From CAYLLT01 sp964384465 (GTDB lineage Bacteria > Planctomycetota > Phycisphaerae > UBA1845 > PWPN01): a stretch of DNA of 64,000 nucleotides. Under the pieces are notes generated by a model. It did no database searches, had not been told where the DNA came from, and worked only from the letters and a program-made list of their open reading frames with translations. How positions within the stretch are numbered: the stretch's first letter is position 1; the number at the start of each line of letters is the position of its first letter. The DNA lies in assembly GCA_964384465.1 (NCBI GenBank), contig CAYLLT010000018.1:4928-68927 (forward strand), read 5' to 3'. The translations under genes were made by a program, and so were the position numbers. Below, piece after piece: positions 52,528 through 60,420 of this stretch.

Positions 52528-54171
52528 CTATTCAAACTGCAGGCCGAAGAGCTTCGCGCACTTCAGCCGAAATCGGAGGATGACCGGTTCGCCAGTCTTG
52601 ATACCCATCGCATCCTGCTTCTTCCAAACCACCTGCGTGAAATGCTGATCACCGATGATCGGGATGGCGTCTTCGAACGTCCGCCCGCCTATGGGCACGC
52701 CGTTGAAGTCAGCCGCTTCCACCAGGATCTGCCCGGTGCGCCGGGTCACGGCATTGATCCGGAGCTTCGAACCGGGCGCCAGGAACGCCAGCGTGGTGAA
52801 GCCGCCTTCCTCGGGGGCCTCCAGCGCAATCAGGCGTCCATGGGGCCAGCGCATCATACCGATGTCGTAACTCCACGCTCCGCGGGGATACTTGTGCGGG
52901 TAAGCGTACCCGTTGTACAGAATGGCCCAATCCCCATCGGGCAATTCGACCAGGTTCGGAAAAGCCGCCAGGGACCCGCTGTCGAATTGCCCGAAGGGCG
53001 CGGTCTGAAAGACCGGCGACCCGGGCATGCGATGCCACACTTTGCCCTCCACGCTGGTCAGCAGATCGATCTCCGCGCCGTCGTTGGCCTGAGTATAGCG
53101 CCAGGGAAACATCAGGTGCCCTTCGGGCATCTGGGGGATGGTCGTATAGCATGGGCTGTACCAGGTGTCGGTGGGGGCCAGCTCCGGACCGCTCTCGACC
53201 ACGGGCTGGGACAGAGGGAACTCGCGGAAGTTCTCACTTTCGCTTCGTCCGATGGCTCGTCGCGTGGCGAACTGATGCCAGGTTTTCTGGGGCGGCGGGT
53301 AGCCTTCAGCACGGGGCGGCACCATGTAGGTCCGGGTGTAAATCACATACTTCTTGAGTGTGACGTCATAGTAGCCGGTTATCGAGGTATCGCTCATCTC
53401 GACGCTCAGCGGCTCCTCGATCCGTTTCCAACGGAAACCGTCGGGGGAGGTCCAACCGAACAGGGCGAACACGTGGTCGTTCCAGGACTCCAGAGCCATC
53501 CGCGAGAACGGCCTGCGTTTCTTGAAGGCCTCGAAAAGCTTAGGATCGTAGTTGTCGTTGGTAACCTCCTTGTAGCGCTCTTCGGGAGGAGCAACCGGAT
53601 CGATCCACACGACGCCCGGCAGGGCGGGTATCAGGTTGTTCTCCTTGCTCCCCTCGAATTCGACCAGGCCCAGGTGGGGCCTGCTCCAGGTCTTGCCGTC
53701 CGTCGATTCCCAGTAACAGGCACCGGCTCTGCAATTACCCCACAGCCGGTATTTCCCGCCTTCAAAGAGGAGGGTTCGAACATCCATGCCGTCACCGCCC
53801 TTTTCCCAGGGCATGTCCATGGTGATGACGGGATGGACCCTGAGGGCGGGTTCGGCGACGAGACGGATGCCCCAGGGTGCATCGATGTTCTTCCAGTGGG
53901 CCTCGAAGGGGCCGGCCTTCACCTTCTTGTTCGCGTAAACGCTCTTGCCTTGATCGTCCTGCCAATCCGGCTGGCCCGGGCGCACCATGGCCCAAGTGGT
54001 GAAGACCAGGCGTTTTCCCAAGAGACCGACCGGCTCACCGTAACCGCGCTCGTGAACCAGGCCCAACGCGGGGCGAGTCCCGGCGACAATGAGCAGCAAC
54101 GCGGCCAGCACACGGATTCGCCTGCCGCGTTCGCCGTGCGGACTTGGCGGGTGATTTGCTTGTTTCATCAT
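52528..54171 (-). CDS. Secreted five-bladed propeller protein (GH32/43/130-like)
   Basis: 547 residues from ATG 54171 (GGAGA upstream) with a signal segment (VLAALLLIVAGTRPALG). Repeated short motifs typical of glycosidase-type propellers: TLLFEGGKYRLWGNC, ACYWESTDGKTWSRP, GWTSPDGFRWKRIEEP, SGSLAAFPNLVELPDGDWAILYNGYAYPHK. The C-terminal part is a sandwich (LRINAVTRRTGQILVEAADF). The family resembles predicted GH32-clan or DUF-type hydrolases in planctomycetal polysaccharide loci; active-site acids are not assignable by eye. Same strand as the GH and DUF4838 genes downstream, so possibly one operon. Confidence 0.68.
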   Translation of the reverse strand: MMKQANHPPSPHGERGRRIRVLAALLLIVAGTRPALGLVHERGYGEPVGLLGKRLVFTTWAMVRPGQPDWQDDQGKSVYANKKVKAGPFEAHWKNIDAPWGIRLVAEPALRVHPVITMDMPWEKGGDGMDVRTLLFEGGKYRLWGNCRAGACYWESTDGKTWSRPHLGLVEFEGSKENNLIPALPGVVWIDPVAPPEERYKEVTNDNYDPKLFEAFKKRRPFSRMALESWNDHVFALFGWTSPDGFRWKRIEEPLSVEMSDTSITGYYDVTLKKYVIYTRTYMVPPRAEGYPPPQKTWHQFATRRAIGRSESENFREFPLSQPVVESGPELAPTDTWYSPCYTTIPQMPEGHLMFPWRYTQANDGAEIDLLTSVEGKVWHRMPGSPVFQTAPFGQFDSGSLAAFPNLVELPDGDWAILYNGYAYPHKYPRGAWSYDIGMMRWPHGRLIALEAPEEGGFTTLAFLAPGSKLRINAVTRRTGQILVEAADFNGVPIGGRTFEDAIPIIGDQHFTQVVWKKQDAMGIKTGEPVILRFRLKCAKLFGLQFE

Positions 54172-54239
54172 CGTCGCAAATCTCCTTCACAGATCACGCA
54201 AGAAAGTGGTAAGATGGAACCCAAGAGGAGAACGCGACC

Positions 54240-54341
54240 ATGCCGCGACCGAAACCGTCCAACAAACCGCCTGCTCAGTTTCCGAAGGGACCGCCGCCCT
54301 CGCACCCCAAGCCGCCACAGCGGAGACCGGGGCACAGATAG
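54240..54341 (+). CDS. Possible 33-residue proline-rich small protein
   Basis: ATG 54240, with AGGAGA seven bases upstream, encodes MPRPKPSNKPPAQFPKGPPP then SHPKPPQRRPGHR and a TAG. Ten-plus prolines and many basic residues make it distinctive. It is divergent from the propeller gene and has no partner. May be chance. Confidence 0.3.
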   Translation: MPRPKPSNKPPAQFPKGPPPSHPKPPQRRPGHR

Positions 54342-54402
54342 CGGGCATGGCGATGGATGTCTCCACGTTTCGAACAATTGAGCGACACGTTCAAGAAGGA
54401 GT

Positions 54403-55641
54403 TCATTCGACGCACGTCGGATCATACGCCACGCCCGGGTCGCTCAGGCAACGCTGCACGATGCCGAAGTCGCTGAGGTCGGTGTCGCCGTCAGCGTCCA
54501 GATCGGCGGGCAAGATCCCGGCACAGTTCGGCACGAGCGTGCACTCGGCCGGCAACGAGCCCGCATAAGGGATATTCGGGCCGGTGCGGCAGGCCTGGAA
54601 GCGTTCCACGTCGCTCATATCGACATCCCCATCTCCATCGAGGTCGGGTGCGACCTGCCCATCACCCTGCAACCAGAACCACTGATTGGCCACGTGGCCG
54701 TACTCGCTGTTCCAGATGTCGATGACCTGTTTGAGCCCGACCCACCGCAGACCGGGAAGGAGCTTGTGGGAGTCGAGCTGCGCCTGAAAGGCGGCGACGA
54801 AGCCGGGAGTTCTGAGATCCATCTGCTCGAGAAAAACCGTGCAGGTGTATATCCCCGGACTGAGTTGACAATTGTCCCGGAGTTGGACGAGGCGATCCAG
54901 TCCGCTCCAGGTGGATTCATATTTCCCGACGTTCGGCAGCGGCGCGCTGTCATCATGCTGCGTGAAATGCTCCTTGTCCTGGGGGCGCCACACGCCGGAA
55001 CCCCAGAGCGCTTCTTCGTTGACGTGCCCGCGCGTTCCACCGCCCCAGAGAATCTCGGCTTGCCAGCTATAGCTGGGATAGATCCAGCCGACGATCGGGG
55101 ACCAGAACTGCTCGAGGATCGAGTCCTCCGCCGGTGAAACGATCATGCCGCCGGCGGTGTGGGAGGGCGGCACGCCCAGGTCGGATATGAGGAACGCCAC
55201 ATCGGCGTAGTTGTAGGTCGACTCGTGGGCGTGGGGGTCGATCTCGAACCCGAGATTCTCCTTCATGTAACGGACGATGTTCTTACCGCTGGTGCCGGGG
55301 GCGCCGGTGTCCCAGCGTTTGACCGCCTTGTAGAAGTTCCAATCCGATTGGTAATTGAACATGACCCCCTTGCTGTGGAGCGTGTTGGCGAAGCTCAGGA
55401 GGGAGGCACGGTGGGTGAAGAAGAGAGAGGAGTTGTTGTAGAAATCTGGATCCTCCTCGACGTGCATGACGATGCTCACCAGGATGTCGGGCCCTCCCGT
55501 GCTTGTCGCCGCTGGGCGGACGCCGGCGTTCCGCTGCTCGGCTCCGGGTGCGTTCTGGGTCAGCGGCCCGGCCGCGCAGAAGAATGGGCGGCAGCAAAGG
55601 GCGATGATGCCCGCCGTCAGAAGATGGAACACGCTTTTCAT
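54403..55641 (-). CDS. Secreted polysaccharide-deacetylase-like protein with dockerin-type tail
   Basis: 412 residues. Signal peptide (LLTAGIIALCCRPFFCAAG), then a NodB-like architecture: VSIVMHVEEDPDFYNN, FANTLHSKGVMFNYQSDW and MKENLGFEIDPHAHESTYNY, with His/Asp positions where a metal site would be (HVEED, DPHAHE). The last about 75 residues have two calcium loops (DLDGDGDVDMSD, DLDADGDTDLSD) and paired cysteines as in the other dockerin-tailed proteins here. Possible role: extracellular deacetylase or relative; catalytic competence is not certain. It stands alone on the minus strand between the propeller gene and the PQQ-propeller cluster. Confidence 0.72.
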   Translation of the reverse strand: MKSVFHLLTAGIIALCCRPFFCAAGPLTQNAPGAEQRNAGVRPAATSTGGPDILVSIVMHVEEDPDFYNNSSLFFTHRASLLSFANTLHSKGVMFNYQSDWNFYKAVKRWDTGAPGTSGKNIVRYMKENLGFEIDPHAHESTYNYADVAFLISDLGVPPSHTAGGMIVSPAEDSILEQFWSPIVGWIYPSYSWQAEILWGGGTRGHVNEEALWGSGVWRPQDKEHFTQHDDSAPLPNVGKYESTWSGLDRLVQLRDNCQLSPGIYTCTVFLEQMDLRTPGFVAAFQAQLDSHKLLPGLRWVGLKQVIDIWNSEYGHVANQWFWLQGDGQVAPDLDGDGDVDMSDVERFQACRTGPNIPYAGSLPAECTLVPNCAGILPADLDADGDTDLSDFGIVQRCLSDPGVAYDPTCVE

Positions 55642-55830
55642 GCTTTCTTCCCGCTGCGGAGATCCCGGACCGCCACATCATACCATGCGGCGTCCTTGAT
55701 CGCGTCTCCATAGGTGGAATATGGGGTCCACCCTTGTCCCACATGACTTTGTCTTAAGTCCAGAACGCCGACTATACTACGCAGCATGTGGTTAGGAGAG
55801 TGTGGTCAGATGGAAAATCCGGAGGCTACC

Positions 55831-57096
55831 ATGATGTCGGTTCAATACTCACGTTGTGATTCGCGTCTTGTGCGGATGCTGTTGATAACGGCCGTTCTGG
55901 GGCCGGCGTCGCCGTTGTACGCGGGATCGGACTCAAAGGACGCAGCCGGCGCCCGCCCGGCAGCGTGGAATCAATACCTGGGGCCCAACCGCAACAACAT
56001 CTCCACGGAGACCGGCTGGAACGCCAAGTGGCCCAAGGACGGGCCCAAGCAACTTTGGAAGATCAGTGTGGGTACGGGCTTCGCGACCGTGACGGTGAGC
56101 GGAAACCGCGTCTACACGATGGGCTACGTCAAGGACAACGACACCACCTGGTGCCTCAACGGTGACACCGGCGCGGTGATCTGGAAACACTCCTATCCGG
56201 CCAAACTCATGCCCAAGAACCACGAAGGTGGTCCGTGCGCCACGCCCACATTGGACGGCAAGCTGGTGTTCACGCATGGCAAGGAGGGGCAACTCGTTTG
56301 TCTGGACGACGAGAAGAAAGGCGAGATAGTCTGGCAGAAGGACCTGCGCGAGGTGCTCGGCGCCAAAATGCCGACCTGGGGGTTCGCCGGTTCACCGCTG
56401 GTCGAGGGCGACTTGCTCATCACGGATGCCGGATCTGTCGCTGCGTTTGAGAAGAAGACCGGCAAGCTGGTTTGGAAGTCAGCCGAGGACTACGGCGCCG
56501 GATATTCCTCGCCGGTGGGTTTCGATTTGAAGGGCAAGCGCTGCGTGGCCGTCTTCAATGCTCTCGGGCTGGTGGTCGTCAGCATGGCCGATGGCAAAGA
56601 GATGTATCGCTTTCCCTGGGCTACGGATTACAAGGTCAACGCCGCTACGCCGCTGATCAACGGCGACGAGGTGTTCATCTCCTCCGGGTACGACAGGGGA
56701 GCCGCGCTGCTGCGCCTTGCAGGCGGCAAGCCCGAAGTCATCTGGGAAAACAAGAACATGAGGAACCACTTCAACACCTCCGTCCTGTGGAAGGGCCATC
56801 TGTATGGCTTCGACGACAGCCAGTTGTCGTGCCTGGAATACAAGACGGGCAAAGTCATGTGGTCCAAGACCGGCCTGGGCAAGGGTTCGCTCACGCTGGC
56901 GGACGGCAAGTTGATCATCCTGAGCGAGAAGGGCGAGCTGGTCACGGCCGAACCCGATCCATCGGCGTTCAAAGAGATATCCAGTGCCCACGTTCTGGGA
57001 GGCAAGTGCTGGACGGTCCCGGTTCTTTTCGATGGAAAGATCTACTGCCGGAACGCGCAGGGCGATCTGGCCTGTCTGAGCGTCCGTGGCGGATAG
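55831..57096 (+). CDS. PQQ-like beta-propeller protein 1 (secreted)
   Basis: 421 residues from ATG 55831 (CGGAGG six bases upstream). Signal peptide (MLLITAVLGPASPLYAG). Repeated blades with CLNGDTGAVIWKHSYP, CLDDEKKGEIVWQKDL, AFEKKTGKLVWKSAED and CLEYKTGKVMWSKTG, i.e. the A/C-x-x-x-x-G-x-x-x-W motif of PQQ-like propellers (pyrrolo-quinoline quinone repeat, BamB-like). No PQQ-binding Cys-Cys or catalytic Asp is evident, so a quinoprotein role is doubtful; more likely a structural or sugar-binding scaffold. First of three such proteins in 7 kb. Confidence 0.8.
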   Translation: MMSVQYSRCDSRLVRMLLITAVLGPASPLYAGSDSKDAAGARPAAWNQYLGPNRNNISTETGWNAKWPKDGPKQLWKISVGTGFATVTVSGNRVYTMGYVKDNDTTWCLNGDTGAVIWKHSYPAKLMPKNHEGGPCATPTLDGKLVFTHGKEGQLVCLDDEKKGEIVWQKDLREVLGAKMPTWGFAGSPLVEGDLLITDAGSVAAFEKKTGKLVWKSAEDYGAGYSSPVGFDLKGKRCVAVFNALGLVVVSMADGKEMYRFPWATDYKVNAATPLINGDEVFISSGYDRGAALLRLAGGKPEVIWENKNMRNHFNTSVLWKGHLYGFDDSQLSCLEYKTGKVMWSKTGLGKGSLTLADGKLIILSEKGELVTAEPDPSAFKEISSAHVLGGKCWTVPVLFDGKIYCRNAQGDLACLSVRGG

Positions 57097-57104
57097 CGGC
57101 GGTG

Positions 57105-57162
57105 CCATCAAGCGATCGACGTCAGACGTGAGACGTGAAGGTGTTGAACGTCTAACGTCTAA
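57105..57162. repeat. ACGTCTCACGTC-type repeat, copy 1
   Basis: Begins CCATCAAGCGATCGACGT and continues with alternating AGACGTGAGACGT and its complement AACGTCTAACGTCT. The same unit is at 60453-60540, where it is translated at the start of PQQ-like protein 3. Confidence 0.65.
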
Positions 57163-57187
57163 GTAACCCCGCAGAATGACTCGTTTG

Positions 57188-57382
57188 CGGTCGGCTTCAG
57201 CCGACCAGTTCTTGCCACCCGCTTTAGCGGGTGGGTTCCGACAGCGACACCGGTTTCTCGAGCCGGCCTTCAGCCGGCTTTCACACGCGCAAGCCGGCTG
57301 AAGCCCGGCTGAGGGAGCATCCAGCAGGCGCCACCACCGCCTGAAGGCGGTGGCAATCACGGGCCGGCTGAAGCCGGCCCCG
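57188..57382. repeat. Array of six palindromes, array 1
   Basis: Six short hairpins in order: GTCGGCTTCAGCCGAC; CCACCCGCTTTAGCGGGTGG; a GCCGG..CTTCAGCCGGC unit; AAGCCGGCTGAAGCCCGGCT; a CACCGCCTGAAGGCGGTG unit; CCGGCTGAAGCCGG. The same order appears at 62464-62657. It fills most of the 325-bp gap between PQQ-like protein 1 and the MarR gene; nothing else was seen in that gap apart from the neighbouring repeat. Confidence 0.75.
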
Positions 57383-57421
57383 GTGCATCGGCGCGGGCTT
57401 CTAACGATTTATTCTGCGTTC

Positions 57422-57964
57422 CTACTTGGCGTCTCTCGTCTCTCGCGCTGCCGCGCTGCAGGCGTCGGCGACGCATTCGAACTGGGCCAGGAACGGCTCG
57501 CGCCGGCTGGGCGGCAAGCTCTCCAAGACTTCATGTTGCAGGTCCACAGCGAACTTGCGGGCGGCATGATACTTTGCCCGGCCGCGGGGCTTGAGCTGAA
57601 TTCGATTGGCCCGGCGGTCGGCCTCATCGGTGCTCCGTTTGATCAGTCCGGACGACTGCATCCGTTTCAATATCGAAGTGATGGTGTTCGGATCGCTCAG
57701 CATCATCCCTGCCAGCTCGCGTTGGGTCACGCCGCGAGGGTCGCTCTCGATCAGCCAGCGCAGGATGGTGAACTGGTCAGGCGTGATTCCCAGGTGGGTG
57801 ATACGCCGACGGAAGGCCTGATTGAGGCCGAACCATGCCCGTCGCATCATCGAGGGCAGCCGCCGCCGGCCGGGGGCATCGATGGACAGGCGGGCCTTCG
57901 CCATGCCGAGGCGGCTGCCGCCGCGCAGGCGGGGGTTTCGTGAACTTGCCTTTTCGTTTGTCAT
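57422..57964 (-). CDS. MarR-family transcriptional regulator
   Basis: 180 residues. The winged helix is readable: RITHLGITPDQFTILRWLIE (helices 1-2), GVTQRELAGMMLSDPNTITSILKRMQSSGLI (recognition helix), KRSTDEADRRANRIQLKPRG (wing, with the DxRxxR-type turn as DEADRRANRI). A basic N-terminal extension of about 35 residues (ASSRNPRLRGGSRLGMAKAR) precedes it. It is divergent from PQQ-like protein 2 across 137 bp and is the likely local regulator of the propeller/transport genes. The ligand is unknown. Confidence 0.85.
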   Translation of the reverse strand: MTNEKASSRNPRLRGGSRLGMAKARLSIDAPGRRRLPSMMRRAWFGLNQAFRRRITHLGITPDQFTILRWLIESDPRGVTQRELAGMMLSDPNTITSILKRMQSSGLIKRSTDEADRRANRIQLKPRGRAKYHAARKFAVDLQHEVLESLPPSRREPFLAQFECVADACSAAARETRDAK

Positions 57965-58101
57965 GCACGAGATTAGGGTGCTGCAACAATAGTACGTGTA
58001 GGTATAATCTCCCGAGCCGGATCGGGAAAGTCAAGAAAAACAGGCGTGCCGGGTTTTTTAATCGCCCGAGCGGCGAGAACAGGCGATCGCCACTATGAAA
58101 G

Positions 58102-60405
58102 GTGCGACCTTTCGTGAAGAGACTCTTCTTGCTTGGCATGGCGGTGGTTGGGTGTCCGGTAGTGGCCGTTCAGGCGGCGGGTCCACGGGTACAGGGGTGG
58201 CTGAACTGGCGCGGTCCGCAGCAGAACGGCACGTCGCAGGAAACCCATTTACCGGACAAAGTATCCCTCGGCCCGGAGAGTCTCCTGTGGACCCATGACA
58301 CGCCGGGGCGTGGATCGCCGGTCATCGCGGGAAAGCGTCTGTACACCTGGGGCTATCGGGGCGAGGGGCCTGATTTGCAGGAAGTGCTCGCCTGCCTCGA
58401 CGCCGAAACCGGAAAACTCCAGTGGGAACACACCTTCAACGACTTTCTCAGCGATACGGTCTACAGCCGGTACAGCATCGGCAGCCCAGCCGTCGATGCC
58501 GAGACGGGCAACGTCTTCCTGCTGACATCACCGGGTCTGCTGCTCTCATTCTCTCCGGAGGGCAAGCCGCTGTGGGAACACTCGCTGATGGAAGAATACG
58601 GCCGGCTGACCTTCCCCAACGGGCGGACCGGCGCGCCGGTGGTTGACGGAGACCTGGTGATCGTGCACGGCATTACCAGCAATTGGGGGGCGGACGGGCC
58701 GGGCAGCGACCGTTTCTACGCTTTCGAGAAAACGAGCGGCAAGCTGGTGTGGGCTTGCACGCCGGGCATTCCGCCCAAAGACAGCTCCTTCTGCACGCCC
58801 GTGCTGGCCTGGGACAAGGGTAAACGCGTTTTGTACTGCGGTACGGGCTGCGGCCATATTGTCTGCATCAACGCCCGCACCGGCGAGCCGTTGTGGCGGT
58901 TCCAGATGTCCCGCGGCGGGATTAATTCCTCGCTTTTGCTGTACGACAACGACAAGATCATCGCCATCCACGCCGACGAAAACATCGACACCTCCGGAAT
59001 CGGCCGGATGATCGCCATCCGCGCTCCGCACGCCGCACCTGCCGCTCAGCACGGACCACCCAGTACTCAGCCGGCGGTGTTGGACAAGAGCGCGGAAATC
59101 TGGCGCAACCCGCTGTCGATGTTCACCAGCTCGCCTGTGCTGGTTGGTAACCGGGTTTTCCAGGTCGTGACCACCGGCGATCTCTGCTGCGTGAACGCGG
59201 ACACGGGCCAGATCCTGTGGAAGCACAAACTCGGGCCCGACCAGATTCATGCCTCGCCGCTCTATGCCGATGGCAAGCTGTACGTGCCCATGCAGGACGG
59301 CGGGTTCCACGTCCTGCGGACTTCCGATACTGGAGCGGAAGTGCTCAGCCGCGTGCAATTGGAGGGCAACTGTCTGGGGGCGCCGAGCGTCTGGAACGGC
59401 AGAATCTACGTGCATACGACACAAAAGCTGTATTGCTTCGGCTCCAAAGGCGACAACCCCGGAATTCCTCCCCAGCCCGCGCAGGAGCCGAGTCCCGCTC
59501 CCGGTGAGGCCAGCCGACTGCGCGTCGTGCCCGCGGAAGTGCTCCTGGGACCGGGCGAGAAGCAACCCTTCTCCATCCATGCGATGGACGCCAGCGGCTT
59601 CATCAGCGATCAAATCACCGGAGCGCAGTGGAAGAAGTTCATCCCTCCCACTGCGAAAGTCCGTTCCGAAATGGACGCGGAGTTCAACGCGGATGGCGAA
59701 CTCGTCGCCGGTCCGGCGGCGAAGCTCTCTGCCGGCGCGTTTGAGGGCACGGCGAAGAACCTTAAGGGCTACTTCCGCGGGCGGATCCTGCCCGGCCCGC
59801 CGCTGACCGAAAACTTTGATCGGTTTGAGCTTAAGGAAGATCACCCGATCGAGAAAGGCGTCAAATTCGCGTATCCCCCGCTGCCGTGGATCGGCGCCCG
59901 CTTCAAGTGGGAGGTGCGCGAGCGCGACGGGAGCAAGGTGCTGGCCAAGACCCTCGACCGCCCGCTCTTCCAGCGCAGCATCACCTTCATCGGCAAACCG
60001 GACCTGCGCAACTACACCGTCGAGGCCGATGTGATGAGCGACGGCAACCGGAGATGGATGTCCGAGGTCGGGCTGATCAACCAGCGATACTTCATCGTCC
60101 TGAAGGGCACTTCGCAGCAGCTCGAGGTGTTCTCCAACTACGAGCGACTGAAAGTGAACGTGCCGTTCGAGTGGGAGCCGAACATCTGGTATCACCTCAA
60201 GACGCGGGTGGACGTTGCCGCGGACGGAACCGGCGTCATACGGGCCAAAGCCTGGAAGCGCGGCGATGCCGAACCTGACAAGTGGACGATCGAAGTTTCC
60301 CACGCACACGCCCACGAACACGGTTCGCCGGGCCTGTACGGCTTCGCCCCGCAGAGCAAGGTGCGCGTGTATATCGACAACGTCTCGGCTACCGACAATA
60401 AGTGA
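58102..60405 (+). CDS. PQQ-like beta-propeller protein 2 fused to a lectin-like domain (secreted)
   Basis: 767 residues from GTG 58102 (GTG 58114 is an alternative with AAAGG upstream). Signal MRPFVKRLFLLGMAVVG. Residues about 30-450 are propeller blades (CLDAETGKLQWEHTF, CINARTGEPLWRFQMS, CVNADTGQILWKHKL). A Pro-rich linker and an Ig-like segment (RLRVVPAEVLLGPGEKQPFS) precede a C-terminal jelly-roll domain of about 200 residues (SITFIGKPDLRNYTVEADVM, VIRAKAWKRGDAEPDKWTIE), similar to concanavalin/LamG or 3-keto-disaccharide-hydrolase-like folds. Probably binds or acts on a carbohydrate at the cell surface. Confidence 0.8.
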   Translation: MRPFVKRLFLLGMAVVGCPVVAVQAAGPRVQGWLNWRGPQQNGTSQETHLPDKVSLGPESLLWTHDTPGRGSPVIAGKRLYTWGYRGEGPDLQEVLACLDAETGKLQWEHTFNDFLSDTVYSRYSIGSPAVDAETGNVFLLTSPGLLLSFSPEGKPLWEHSLMEEYGRLTFPNGRTGAPVVDGDLVIVHGITSNWGADGPGSDRFYAFEKTSGKLVWACTPGIPPKDSSFCTPVLAWDKGKRVLYCGTGCGHIVCINARTGEPLWRFQMSRGGINSSLLLYDNDKIIAIHADENIDTSGIGRMIAIRAPHAAPAAQHGPPSTQPAVLDKSAEIWRNPLSMFTSSPVLVGNRVFQVVTTGDLCCVNADTGQILWKHKLGPDQIHASPLYADGKLYVPMQDGGFHVLRTSDTGAEVLSRVQLEGNCLGAPSVWNGRIYVHTTQKLYCFGSKGDNPGIPPQPAQEPSPAPGEASRLRVVPAEVLLGPGEKQPFSIHAMDASGFISDQITGAQWKKFIPPTAKVRSEMDAEFNADGELVAGPAAKLSAGAFEGTAKNLKGYFRGRILPGPPLTENFDRFELKEDHPIEKGVKFAYPPLPWIGARFKWEVRERDGSKVLAKTLDRPLFQRSITFIGKPDLRNYTVEADVMSDGNRRWMSEVGLINQRYFIVLKGTSQQLEVFSNYERLKVNVPFEWEPNIWYHLKTRVDVAADGTGVIRAKAWKRGDAEPDKWTIEVSHAHAHEHGSPGLYGFAPQSKVRVYIDNVSATDNK

Positions 60406-60420
60406 TGTGAGCAGTTAGAA

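Noticed and set aside
52258..54381. 707-codon plus-strand open frame
   Set aside because: Antisense to the propeller hydrolase and the end of the GH-like gene, both of which carry signal peptides and family motifs.
57188..57382. Structured ncRNA or riboswitch
   Set aside because: Each hairpin is an independent palindrome and the whole recurs as an array at 62464; it fits a repeat array better than a single folded RNA, though transcription was not excluded.
58546..60321. 591-codon minus-strand open frame
   Set aside because: Antisense to PQQ-like protein 2; no motifs.
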